From Clostridia bacterium (GTDB taxonomy: Bacteria; Bacillota_A; Clostridia; Lachnospirales; Cellulosilyticaceae): DNA of 5,254 bases. Below are positions 1-5,254 of the stretch, in pieces; positions within the stretch are counted from its first letter, which is position 1; every line of letters begins with the position of its first letter. The notes below the pieces were generated by a model. It was not told the origin of the DNA and did not search any database. It saw only the letters and a list, made by a program, of their open reading frames with translations. Location of the stretch: the NCBI GenBank assembly GCA_029239935.1, contig JARBTY010000212.1, forward strand, positions 1 through 5,254, read 5' to 3'. A program made the position numbers and the translations under genes.

Positions 1-74
1 GTCTAATGGTGGTTGTAATTCTTGCTGGAACACGGGAAAACTTTTACGATGAGTTAAAGCGCTATATGAAATAA
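1..74 (+). CDS. C-terminal end of a CDS, possibly a D-Ala-D-Ala carboxypeptidase (5' end outside window)
   Basis: In the frame starting at base 3, an open stretch runs from the window edge to a TAA at 72-74. It encodes 23 residues, starting LMVVVILAGTRENFY and ending KRYMK. A hydrophobic strand of the type LMVVVILAG followed by a small turn and a basic amphipathic helix resembles the end of the catalytic domain of S11-family penicillin-binding carboxypeptidases (DacF type), where a strand like LIAVVLGA precedes a final helix. That resemblance rests on very few residues and is an inference. The alternative is any alpha/beta protein ending in strand-helix. The terminator at 177-214 lies about 100 bases downstream and suits it as the end of this transcript. 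That a gene ends here is fairly likely; its identity is weak. Confidence 0.5.
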   Translation, partial: LMVVVILAGTRENFYDELKRYMK

Positions 75-176
75 ATATCACTTTAGCTCCTATGAGACAC
101 TTCTTTACGATGGAACAATTTAGTGTCAACTATTGGACACAAATGTTTGTTGGAAAGCGAGGATTACCAAAAAAAT

Positions 177-214
177 AAGCCCTAAATTGATTTTCATTTA
201 TCAATTTAGAGCTT
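177..214. terminator. Bidirectional rho-independent terminator hairpin
   Basis: The arms 177-190 and 201-214 form a 14-bp stem with one C-A mismatch (181/210) and a 10-base loop. On the plus strand it is followed by a T-rich run (213-221, interrupted by one A). On the minus strand it is followed by seven uninterrupted T residues (complement of A169-A175). It therefore can stop both the plus-strand gene ending at 74 and the minus-strand transcript coming from the ParB-like gene and its tail. The minus-strand version has the better U-tract. Confidence 0.75.
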
Positions 215-254
215 TATTTTTGTTTAAAATCAAACGTGCTTCAAACAGCGTAGA

Positions 255-392
255 CTATGCTAATGCATCTTCTGCAACTTTATATTTTGGATCTTCTACA
301 ATATTAACTTGTACTATTGCCCCTGCATTTTTTATAAGCTCATAACAATCCTTACCCAAGTTAGAAAATTCCGAATAGCATTCACGTAGTCT
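255..392 (-). pseudogene. Orphan protein tail without a start codon, downstream of the ParB-like gene
   Basis: Read on the minus strand from 392 down to a TAG at 255-257, this is 45 codons of protein-like sequence. It includes NLGKDCYELIKNAGAIVQV and ends KVAEDALA. It has the helix-then-strand pattern and charge balance of a real alpha/beta C-terminus. No ATG or GTG lies in frame; the only candidate is a TTG near 360 without a Shine-Dalgarno sequence. It is in the same frame as the ParB-like gene but separated from it by TAA (402-404) and TGA (393-395). An alternative reading for the first part uses the shifted frame (SKLSEDYVNAIRNF, about 364-404), which would need two compensating indels. 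It could be the eroded C-terminus of a longer form of the ParB-like protein, or the stump of another gene. The family is not recognised. It ends about 40 bases before the terminator at 177-214. Confidence 0.5.
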
Positions 393-401
393 TCACTTAA
401 T

Positions 402-1316
402 TTAGAGTTTAGTTTTGTTTTTAATAAATTCATCATGCCCCATGTCTGTAATGACAGCAGGTATGATAGGTATATCAAGAATTTTTGCAGCAAAATACCT
501 CGCCGCCCCTGTAACAAGGCTATACTTACCTTGACCTATAGGTCTAATAGCTATAGGCGTTGTCATTTTGCCCGACTCTGAATACTTCTTGAGATTAATT
601 CTAAATAGGAAGTTTTGAACATTGAGATGCACGTCTTCTGTCAAAATAATCGATTTAAGTTCTACCTTGGTCACTTCCTCTGGGCTATACCATACTAGAT
701 CTTTGATAAATTCCTCATCTTTACTTTCAGGGCCTACTACCGTATCATAGGAAACCGGTACAGCATCCATGCCCAAATCCTTGCACAGCAGATAGTTCTC
801 GTAACCAGAAACAATGGTCATCGTTTCCTCATTAACTACGATAGAGCGCCAAAGGGCATTATGCTGCTTATAAAAATTAAAAGCTTTGTTTTCTAGTTTG
901 GATGAAATCTCTTGCTTTTCATTTACTGTAATGTCTGATAGGGCAACGATATCATCCGTATCCTCAGGGATTTTTTCTAAAAATACATTCCCGTCTGCCG
1001 CTTCAACATCTTTCTTAAGACCATTCATAACCTTTATACTTGAGCAGAAGACAGACATAAATGGAATCTTTTTGCTGCTAAGGCTAGCTTTTGGTATACC
1101 TTCAATCACATAATAGGTTGTTTCTATAATCTCACTGGCTACAGATTCCCATAGCTGTTTTTTCACCCTTACCCTTACTAAGGATTCAAACGTCTCTTGA
1201 TTATTTTCTCCTTTTTTAGGCTGCATTGTTTTAAAGATAATCGCCATATCTCCTTCTGGAAGCATTTGCGGCATACGATGTGCAAATCCTGTAATCTTCA
1301 TACTTGCATTAGACAT
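402..1316 (-). CDS. Protein with two ParB/sulfiredoxin-like motifs and a possible OB-fold N-terminus
   Basis: From the ATG at 1316 this encodes 304 residues. The last part (about 228-290) is a clear ParB N-terminal-like unit: PIAIRPIGQGKYSLVTG, then ARYFAAKILDIPIIPAVI, matching the family pattern of a preferred-value strand, a V-x-G-x-x-R-like helix start and an L-x-x-x-x-IPA/V strand. A weaker second copy lies at about 142-192: SIVVNEETMTIVSGYENY, followed by DLGMDAVPVSY. The first 98 residues are strand-rich (AIIFKTM, LVRVRVKK, TTYYVIEGIPKA, SSIKVM) and resemble an SSB-like OB fold; this is an inference. No helix-turn-helix like that of Spo0J/ParB is visible, so chromosome partitioning is not implied. 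Nucleotide or nucleic-acid binding is plausible but the function is unknown. It is transcribed divergently from cotJABC. The C-terminus may be truncated (see the coding tail at 255-392). Confidence 0.8.
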   Translation of the reverse strand: MSNASMKITGFAHRMPQMLPEGDMAIIFKTMQPKKGENNQETFESLVRVRVKKQLWESVASEIIETTYYVIEGIPKASLSSKKIPFMSVFCSSIKVMNGLKKDVEAADGNVFLEKIPEDTDDIVALSDITVNEKQEISSKLENKAFNFYKQHNALWRSIVVNEETMTIVSGYENYLLCKDLGMDAVPVSYDTVVGPESKDEEFIKDLVWYSPEEVTKVELKSIILTEDVHLNVQNFLFRINLKKYSESGKMTTPIAIRPIGQGKYSLVTGAARYFAAKILDIPIIPAVITDMGHDEFIKNKTKL

Positions 1317-1322
1317 ATTAAG

Positions 1323-1329
1323 CTCCTTT
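1323..1329 (-). promoter_or_regulatory. Shine-Dalgarno that sets the start of the ParB-like gene
   Basis: On the minus strand the sequence AAAGGAG sits 6 bases before the ATG at 1314-1316. The longer in-frame ATG at 1374-1376 has no purine-rich site before it, and the 20 residues it would add do not resemble the rest of the protein. The 1316 start is therefore preferred. Confidence 0.85.
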
Positions 1330-1464
1330 AGGTTTTTTGTGCAATCAATTCTGTCCATTGGCTGTTCTAATGTCATTGTAGTGATTCTACTTATACTTTA
1401 CTATAGACCCATTCATTCTTCAACAGCTACTTAAGCCTATGTTAAATAATCCCTAGATACAGGC

Positions 1465-1491
1465 ACAATCCTATGGTTTTTTCATAAACTA
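1465..1491 (+). promoter_or_regulatory. Candidate sigma-K-like (mother-cell) promoter of the cotJ operon
   Basis: An AC at 1465-1466, 16 bases of spacer and CATAAACTA at 1483-1491 fit the sigma-K pattern AC-N16/17-CATANNNTA. The same -10 also partly fits sigma-E (CATACAAT), but no sigma-E-like -35 is seen at the right distance. An overlapping TATAAT at 1490-1495 lacks a good -35 for sigma-A. The expected transcript start is near 1498, giving a leader of about 70 bases. cotJ is a mother-cell operon (sigma-E in Bacillus subtilis), so a sporulation promoter is expected here. The match is short, so it remains a candidate. Confidence 0.45.
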
Positions 1492-1499
1492 TAATGAAC

Positions 1500-1515
1500 T
1501 TCCAAAAAATTGGAA
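1500..1515. repeat. TTCCAA-AAAA-TTGGAA palindrome at the cotJ transcription start region
   Basis: This is a perfect 6-bp inverted repeat with a 4-base A spacer, just downstream of the candidate -10 of cotJA. It could be an operator for a dimeric regulator or a small hairpin in the leader RNA. No known factor is assigned. Confidence 0.4.
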
Positions 1516-1568
1516 ATATTAGATTCTATTATTTTATCTTTAATTAGATTGAAAGGAGTGTCTTTATA

Positions 1569-1802
1569 ATGATTAACTCTAGACAGCCCTTGCATACTAC
1601 AAACCCCAGAAATACCAGGGCTTACAACACTATGCAGATGTCCTCTGAGATGTTAGACCTTGAAAGCATGCCGCTTGCTATGGCTTATGTACGCTGGCAG
1701 CGCTGGAATAACGTCTATGATTTAGATAGAGCTTTACAAGTTGGTACTATTTTCCCCGAACTAGATTTGCCTTTCTTAGGAATGAGAGGTGGTAAGTCAT
1801 GA
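1569..1802 (+). CDS. cotJA: Spore coat associated protein CotJA
   Basis: This 77-residue protein has the CotJA signature in its second half: a SMPLAMAYVRWQRW block (about 33-46), then YDLDRALQVGTIFPELDLPF (about 50-69), including the GTIFPELxxPF motif. The first 30 residues are polar and variable, as usual in the family. It has no signal peptide or membrane segment; it acts in the mother cell, where it joins the inner coat layers with CotJC. AAAGGAG at 1552-1558 precedes the ATG by 10 bases. It is the first gene of the cotJABC operon and overlaps cotJB by 4 bases (ATGA), which suggests translational coupling. Identification is firm from the motif plus gene order. Confidence 0.95.
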   Translation: MINSRQPLHTTNPRNTRAYNTMQMSSEMLDLESMPLAMAYVRWQRWNNVYDLDRALQVGTIFPELDLPFLGMRGGKS

Positions 1803-2056
1803 TGCGTAATGACCGTGAAGAACTCTTAATGTATATTACAACTACAAGTTTTGCTGTAGATGATGTTAACCTTTATCTTGATACACATCCTACGGATCAG
1901 GCCGCTCTCGAATATTATCAAAAATGCAATGAACTTAGGAAACAAGCTGTTAAGCAGTATACCGATTACTTTGGTCCTTTAACTGCTAATAATGTTAATG
2001 TAACAAATGTATGGACTTGGATAGATGAACCATGGCCATGGGAAATGGGGAGATAG
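1799..2056 (+). CDS. cotJB: Spore coat protein CotJB
   Basis: This 85-residue protein is close to the usual CotJB length. It contains the family hallmarks: FAVDDVNLYLDTHPTDQAAL (about 18-37), then YTDYFGPLTANN (about 55-66), and the C-terminal WTWIDEPWPWE (about 72-82). It is cytoplasmic in the mother cell and is thought to assist assembly of CotJC into the coat. The start at 1799 overlaps the cotJA stop. An adjacent in-frame ATG at 1802 is an equally possible start and would remove one residue. A GGTGG-like stretch in the end of cotJA may serve as ribosome binding site. The stop precedes cotJC by 3 bases. The family is clear; the molecular function is poorly known. Confidence 0.95.
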   Translation: MMRNDREELLMYITTTSFAVDDVNLYLDTHPTDQAALEYYQKCNELRKQAVKQYTDYFGPLTANNVNVTNVWTWIDEPWPWEMGR

Positions 2057-2059
2057 ATT

Positions 2060-2656
2060 ATGTGGAATTATGAAAAAAGACTACAATACCCTGTAAAAAT
2101 CAAAAACACCGACCCTAAACTTGCACAGATTATCATCAGCCAATTTGGCGGCCCAGACGGTGAACTAGCTGCTTCTATGCGCTACTTATCTCAAAGGTAT
2201 ACGATGCCTTATAAAGAAGTCACAGGTATTCTGACAGATATAGGTACTGAAGAACTGGCCCATATGGAAATCGTAAGTTCTATCATTTATCAGCTGACTA
2301 AAAACTTAACTATCGAACAGATTGAAGCCTCTGGCTTTGGCCCTTATTATGTGGATCATACTTTGGCACTATGGCCTCAAGCTGCCTCCGGAACACCTTT
2401 TACTGCAACCTTCTTCCAGTCAAAAGGAGACCCTATTACAGATTTGCATGAAGACCTAGCTGCAGAACAAAAAGCCAGAACGACTTATGATAATATTCTC
2501 CGCCTTATTAAAGATCCCGATATCGCTGACCCTATCAGATTCTTACGGGCCCGAGAGATTGTTCATTACCAACGATTTGGTGAAAGCCTTCGTATTGTGC
2601 AGGATAAATTAGACTCCAAAAACTTCTATGCCTTTAACCCTGAATTTGACAGATAA
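2060..2656 (+). CDS. cotJC: Spore coat protein CotJC, dimanganese catalase family
   Basis: This 198-residue four-helix-bundle protein belongs to the manganese catalase family and is the usual CotJC length. Metal ligands expected for the dimanganese site can be placed: Glu35 in GGPDGELAASMRYLSQ, Glu65 and His68 in GTEELAHMEIV, Glu136 in DLAAEQKARTTYDNI, and Glu166/His169 in REIVHYQRFGE. All are retained, so it may disproportionate hydrogen peroxide in the spore coat; activity is inferred, and coat location follows from the family. A GGGGAG ribosome binding site (2047-2052) lies within the last codons of cotJB, giving tight coupling. It is the last gene of the operon. No clear terminator follows, so some read-through into cvfB is possible. 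Confidence 0.95.
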   Translation: MWNYEKRLQYPVKIKNTDPKLAQIIISQFGGPDGELAASMRYLSQRYTMPYKEVTGILTDIGTEELAHMEIVSSIIYQLTKNLTIEQIEASGFGPYYVDHTLALWPQAASGTPFTATFFQSKGDPITDLHEDLAAEQKARTTYDNILRLIKDPDIADPIRFLRAREIVHYQRFGESLRIVQDKLDSKNFYAFNPEFDR

Positions 2657-2688
2657 CCTTTTCATTATAGCACTCTAAGATATTACGT

Positions 2689-2717
2689 TTGCTAACACTG
2701 CCAGAAAATGTTAGAAT
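2689..2717 (+). promoter_or_regulatory. Sigma-A promoter with extended -10 upstream of the cvfB-like gene
   Basis: TTGCTA (2689-2694), a 17-base spacer and TAGAAT (2712-2717), preceded by TGT to give an extended TGn -10. The match is 4/6 plus 5/6 with ideal spacing. Transcription would start near 2724, with a leader of roughly 48 bases before the ATG at 2772. It gives the cvfB-like gene vegetative expression independent of the sporulation operon upstream. Confidence 0.65.
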
Positions 2718-2771
2718 AAGTGATAAAAGCAAGAGGGAATACTACCCTGGTATCCAAAGGAGAAATAAGAA

Positions 2772-3620
2772 ATGATAGAATTAGGAAAAATTCAAACACT
2801 AAAGGTCATAAGAAACAGTGATTTCGGCGTTTATCTAAATTCAGAGACTGACAGTGCAGATGGTGATGTTTTATTGCCTAAAGGCCAAGTACCACCAGCA
2901 ACCGAGATAGGCGATGAAATTGAAGTTTTTGTCTATAGAGATTCTGAAGACCGGCTCATTGCTACCGTCAAACACCCCAAAGTAACCCTTGGCAGTCTGG
3001 CTGTTCTAAAAGTTGTAGAACTAACCAATATTGGCGCCTTTTTAGATTGGGGTTTAGAAAAAGATTTGTTTCTGCCTTTCAAACAACAAGTTGGTGAAGT
3101 TGTAAAAGACAAAAGCTATTTAATCGCGGTCTATAAAGATAAGAGTGACAGGCTTTGTGCAACGATGAAAGTCTACGATTTTCTTAGCTGTGAATCCCCC
3201 TATACAGAGAATAACAAAACCCAAGGCATCATCTATCGCATCACCGAAGAGTACGGTGCTTTTGTAGCGATAGACAATAAGTACCATGGCCTCATTCCTC
3301 ACAAAGAGATCTATGGTCAATACAAGACCGGAGACACTGTAGAAGTGAGAGTAAAAAAGGTCAGACCGGACGGCAAACTAGAACTAAGCCTCAGGAAACA
3401 AGCATTTTATCAGATGGAAGACGATGCACAAAAAATCATGAATAAGCTTAAATCTGAAGACGGCAAACTTCTGCTCAATGATAAAAGCTCCCCCGATCAG
3501 ATTAAAAGAGAATTAAATATGAGTAAAGCGTCCTTCAAAAGAGCTATCGGAAGGCTGCTTAAAGAAGGCGCTGTCAAAATAACAGATGAAGGTATTCAAA
3601 TCGCTTGGAAAATGGATTAA
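2772..3620 (+). CDS. cvfB: CvfB-like S1-domain RNA-binding protein
   Basis: This 282-residue protein has the layout of CvfB/YitL. An S1-like domain lies at about 3-67 (FGVYLNSE then GDVLLPKGQVP). A second is at about 72-133 (GAFLDWGLEKDLFLPF). A third, the most canonical S1, is at about 149-208 (YGAFVAIDNKYHGLIPHKEI, then VKKVRPDGKLELSLR). A C-terminal winged-helix domain is at about 214-280 (NMSKASFKRAIGRLLKEGAV). The length matches the roughly 280-300 residues of the family. These cytoplasmic proteins bind RNA; in Staphylococcus the homologue affects virulence-gene expression, while here the targets are unknown. AAAGGAG at 2756-2762 precedes the ATG by 9 bases. It has its own promoter (2689-2717) and terminator (3628-3672), so it is probably monocistronic. 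The family call is strong. Confidence 0.9.
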   Translation: MIELGKIQTLKVIRNSDFGVYLNSETDSADGDVLLPKGQVPPATEIGDEIEVFVYRDSEDRLIATVKHPKVTLGSLAVLKVVELTNIGAFLDWGLEKDLFLPFKQQVGEVVKDKSYLIAVYKDKSDRLCATMKVYDFLSCESPYTENNKTQGIIYRITEEYGAFVAIDNKYHGLIPHKEIYGQYKTGDTVEVRVKKVRPDGKLELSLRKQAFYQMEDDAQKIMNKLKSEDGKLLLNDKSSPDQIKRELNMSKASFKRAIGRLLKEGAVKITDEGIQIAWKMD

Positions 3621-3627
3621 AAATCAA

Positions 3628-3672
3628 AGAAGGTCATGGTTAACAGTACTCCCCTGTTAGCTATGACCTTTT
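3628..3672 (+). terminator. Long-stem terminator after the cvfB-like gene
   Basis: Arms 3630-3646 and 3654-3670 pair over 17 bp with only two G-U wobbles and a 7-base loop; the stem can extend to 3628/3672. It starts 8 bases after the stop codon. The T-tract is short (TTTT, 3669-3672), but the stem is unusually long. A rho-independent terminator is the simplest reading. Confidence 0.75.
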
Positions 3673-3751
3673 CTAATACATTATTTTCCTATTTCATTGT
3701 ATATTAGTTTAAAATTTTGGATAGGACTTAGACATCAATAATAAATACCTT

Positions 3752-3757
3752 AGGAGG
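3752..3757 (+). promoter_or_regulatory. Shine-Dalgarno AGGAGG deciding the start at 3763
   Basis: A perfect AGGAGG lies only 2 bases from the ATG at 3760 and 5 bases from the next in-frame ATG at 3763. The second spacing is the workable one, so translation most likely begins at 3763. Confidence 0.7.
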
Positions 3758-3762
3758 TTATG

Positions 3763-4623
3763 ATGTCCAGTCAGTCCTATTATGAAGCATTATCCAAGCC
3801 TTTTGTTTTTAATAATGAACTTTTGTACCGCACACTTCGAGCTATCAGTCCTACTTTTGCTCAAGGGGAGTGCCTTTTATCTGCTTTGCCCTCCTCTTTT
3901 AAGCGTAAGATGAAATCCAAGCATTTTTGTCCTGGTATCTTTTATATGCTTGCCACGTCTATGACCTGCAGTGTGCTTGTGGACGGAACACTTTTGAACG
4001 ATGATTATGAAAATCTCTCTGAATACCTTCAGGAAGTTTTGGTACACTTCGGAACCAGCCTTATTGCCCAGCATGCTAAACCTCGTAAAATTTTGGTAGA
4101 TAAGCCTTATACCTATAATCTTTTAGTCGACTTCTGCAAAAAATGCGAAATCGAACTCGTGCTTGTGAAAGAGCTTAACTCTGCTTATCATTTTGTATCT
4201 GTTGCACTTTTTGAAGAAGGTGCCAGTGACGCACTGGTAGATACCATGGATAATCACCGAATGGCCGTTGATGATTATTTCAAAACACCAGAAGAGTTTT
4301 CAGCCATCTATTATCCTCGTTTTATGAAAAGTGAGTATGCCAAAGGCTTTTCTAAAAAGCAGCTGACAGATTTCCGTCCTTATATTGAGCTTTTTTCTAA
4401 AAAGTTATGGGACGAGGCTAAAGAAAGTCCTTATGATTGGTCGTTAGATAGTGTGAAAAAAATAGCTGTCCTGATCCTTCATGATGATCTTGGCCTCCGA
4501 TTAAATGACACGCAAAACTTTTTACAAATATTAAGCAGCTTTTTAAAATTTTTAGATATTGCTTTCAGGCATCATATTGCCGATGAGCTTTTACCAGCTG
4601 TTCATGCACTTATTTCTTTGTAA
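3763..4623 (+). CDS. Uncharacterised 286-residue protein, possibly DUF6930-like
   Basis: This is a soluble protein without signal peptide, membrane segments or catalytic motifs that I recognise. The N-terminal half (about 17-150) is alpha/beta. It has a strand-helix-strand unit at about 107-145: KPRKILVDKPYTYNLLVDFC, then CEIELVLVKELNSAYHF. That unit resembles the DUF6930-type domain, in which a predicted 'P-x-x-I-x-V-D' strand precedes a helix and a second strand. The C-terminal half (about 175-286) is helical, with a tail LQILSSFLKFLDIAFRHHI similar to helical tails in SEC-C-associated proteins. Both family suggestions are tentative. The gene stands alone between the cvfB-like terminator and a converging gene 25 bases away. 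Codon use looks like its neighbours and it appears intact. No convincing promoter was found in 3673-3751. Confidence 0.85.
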   Translation: MSSQSYYEALSKPFVFNNELLYRTLRAISPTFAQGECLLSALPSSFKRKMKSKHFCPGIFYMLATSMTCSVLVDGTLLNDDYENLSEYLQEVLVHFGTSLIAQHAKPRKILVDKPYTYNLLVDFCKKCEIELVLVKELNSAYHFVSVALFEEGASDALVDTMDNHRMAVDDYFKTPEEFSAIYYPRFMKSEYAKGFSKKQLTDFRPYIELFSKKLWDEAKESPYDWSLDSVKKIAVLILHDDLGLRLNDTQNFLQILSSFLKFLDIAFRHHIADELLPAVHALISL

Positions 4624-4648
4624 CTGCTCTCATAATCTCTAAAATTCA

Positions 4649-5254
4649 TTATTGCTTGAGTAAATCTTTTTTGGTTAAACCATTGGCTTTTGCCTGCAAC
4701 TTCCACATAATATGGGCACATAGCTTAAAAGCGAACCTTGGGAAATTAGGTGAAATAAACAGATTGCCTCCACTAGTACGGTTCAACATGTTTTTGACTA
4801 AAGCCTCTAATGCTCTGCCTAAATTTTTCTTTGGACCATGCCCTATGGGTACACTTTGTAGTGACCCAAGCATCTCACCCGCTCCAACGCCTACTCCCTG
4901 CCCCCAAACAAGTTCCGCTTTTTTACACCAGGTTTCTATCATCTGTAATGACAGGCCTGTTTGCTCACCTTCATAAAACCCACAGTTTACCACTGCATAG
5001 ACAGTAATAGTTTTTTTTCCCTTAGATTGGAAAAACACCTCCATCTTTTTTAGAAAATGCAGCATATGAGAGGGTATTCCATCTACATATACTGGAAATG
5101 CCACTACCAATACGTCGCAGCTGTAAATGGATTCAAGTGCCTCTTGAGAGTGTAAACATTGATTGACATGAAAAACTTCCGTTTCATAATCATTTGTTAT
5201 CAGTTTCTTAAGTTCCGCCAATAAATATTCTGAATTGCTGCCTTTTGCTTTAGG
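4649..5254 (-). CDS. NAD(P)H-dependent FMN reductase / flavodoxin-fold oxidoreductase, 5' end outside window
   Basis: The minus-strand frame is open from the window edge (5254) to a TAA at 4649-4651, giving 201 visible residues. It begins PKAKGSNSEYLLAELKKLI, which is the end of the FMN phosphate-binding loop (S-P-x-x-x-SNS-x-x-L) of this fold, so only a short N-terminal strand is missing. Next comes CDVLVVAFPVYVDGIPSHML (about 46-65), the second flavin-contacting loop that also marks the dimer surface. Then YAVVNCGFYEGEQTG (about 86-100) and a glycine-rich GQGVGVGAGEML (about 118-129) typical of a clostridial subgroup. The C-terminal tail (SPNFPRFAFKLCAHIMWKL) is a subgroup extension. It likely carries FMN and reduces a small molecule in the cytoplasm; the substrate is unknown. 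It converges on the gene ending at 4623. Confidence 0.85.
   Translation of the reverse strand, partial: PKAKGSNSEYLLAELKKLITNDYETEVFHVNQCLHSQEALESIYSCDVLVVAFPVYVDGIPSHMLHFLKKMEVFFQSKGKKTITVYAVVNCGFYEGEQTGLSLQMIETWCKKAELVWGQGVGVGAGEMLGSLQSVPIGHGPKKNLGRALEALVKNMLNRTSGGNLFISPNFPRFAFKLCAHIMWKLQAKANGLTKKDLLKQ

Noticed and set aside
92..178. 28-codon plus-strand frame (MRHFFTMEQF...)
   Set aside because: No ribosome binding site, no recognised similarity, and it runs into the terminator stem; chance or a worn remnant is more likely.
133..345. 70-codon plus-strand frame
   Set aside because: It crosses the terminator hairpin and lies opposite the better minus-strand coding tail; no ribosome binding site.
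332..517. 61-codon minus-strand frame overlapping the end of the ParB-like gene
   Set aside because: Mostly an out-of-frame shadow of that gene; only its last third (364-404) looks protein-like and is treated with the coding tail.
886..1113. Plus-strand frame inside the ParB-like gene
   Set aside because: Antisense shadow of a well-supported gene, with low-complexity composition.
1379..1391. GTAG/CTAC mini-palindrome and TACAAT-like box upstream of the ParB-like gene
   Set aside because: Only 4 bp repeated and no -35 at the right distance; TTGAAG-N17-TAAAGT farther upstream is also too weak to call a promoter.
2692..2714. CTAACA/TGTTAG hairpin after cotJC considered as operon terminator
   Set aside because: Only 6 bp with an 11-base loop and no T-tract, and it overlaps a good promoter.
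3120..3320. Minus-strand frame inside the cvfB-like gene
   Set aside because: Antisense shadow without a ribosome binding site.
3877..4074. Minus-strand frame inside the gene at 3763-4623
   Set aside because: Antisense shadow of an intact gene.
4656..5007. Two plus-strand frames opposite the flavodoxin-fold gene
   Set aside because: Antisense shadows; the minus-strand frame has clear family motifs throughout.

Overview
The window comes from an AT-rich, Gram-positive, endospore-forming bacterium, most likely a clostridium (Lachnospirales-like, which is an inference). The main evidence is an intact cotJA-cotJB-cotJC spore-coat operon, AGGAGG-type ribosome binding sites, a CvfB-type S1 protein and a clostridial-style flavodoxin-fold oxidoreductase. 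Nothing points to a phage, plasmid or CRISPR array.

Layout. Positions 1-74 hold the C-terminal end of a plus-strand gene, possibly a D-Ala-D-Ala carboxypeptidase. A bidirectional terminator hairpin follows at 177-214. On the minus strand, 255-392 encodes an orphan protein tail with no usable start; it lies in frame behind, but separated by two stop codons from, a minus-strand gene at 402-1316. That gene encodes an unusual protein with a possible OB-fold (SSB-like) N-terminus and two ParB/sulfiredoxin-like motifs. A strong Shine-Dalgarno sequence shows that it starts at 1316, not at the farther upstream ATG at 1376.

An intergenic region (1317-1568) separates this gene from the divergent cotJABC operon (1569-2656). 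It carries a sigma-K-like promoter match and a TTCCAA/TTGGAA palindrome. The operon encodes two small coat proteins and a dimanganese-catalase-like coat protein with all expected metal ligands. Next is a monocistronic cvfB-like gene (2772-3620), with its own extended -10 promoter and a long terminator stem.

The right end has two converging genes. One is a plus-strand 286-residue protein of uncertain family (3763-4623). The other is a minus-strand NAD(P)H-dependent FMN-reductase/flavodoxin-like protein (4649-5254), whose N-terminus lies beyond the window.

The only evident functional unit is cotJABC, which acts in the mother cell during spore-coat assembly. The other genes look independently transcribed. 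The least ordinary item is the OB/dual-ParB-like protein together with the broken-off coding tail behind it.
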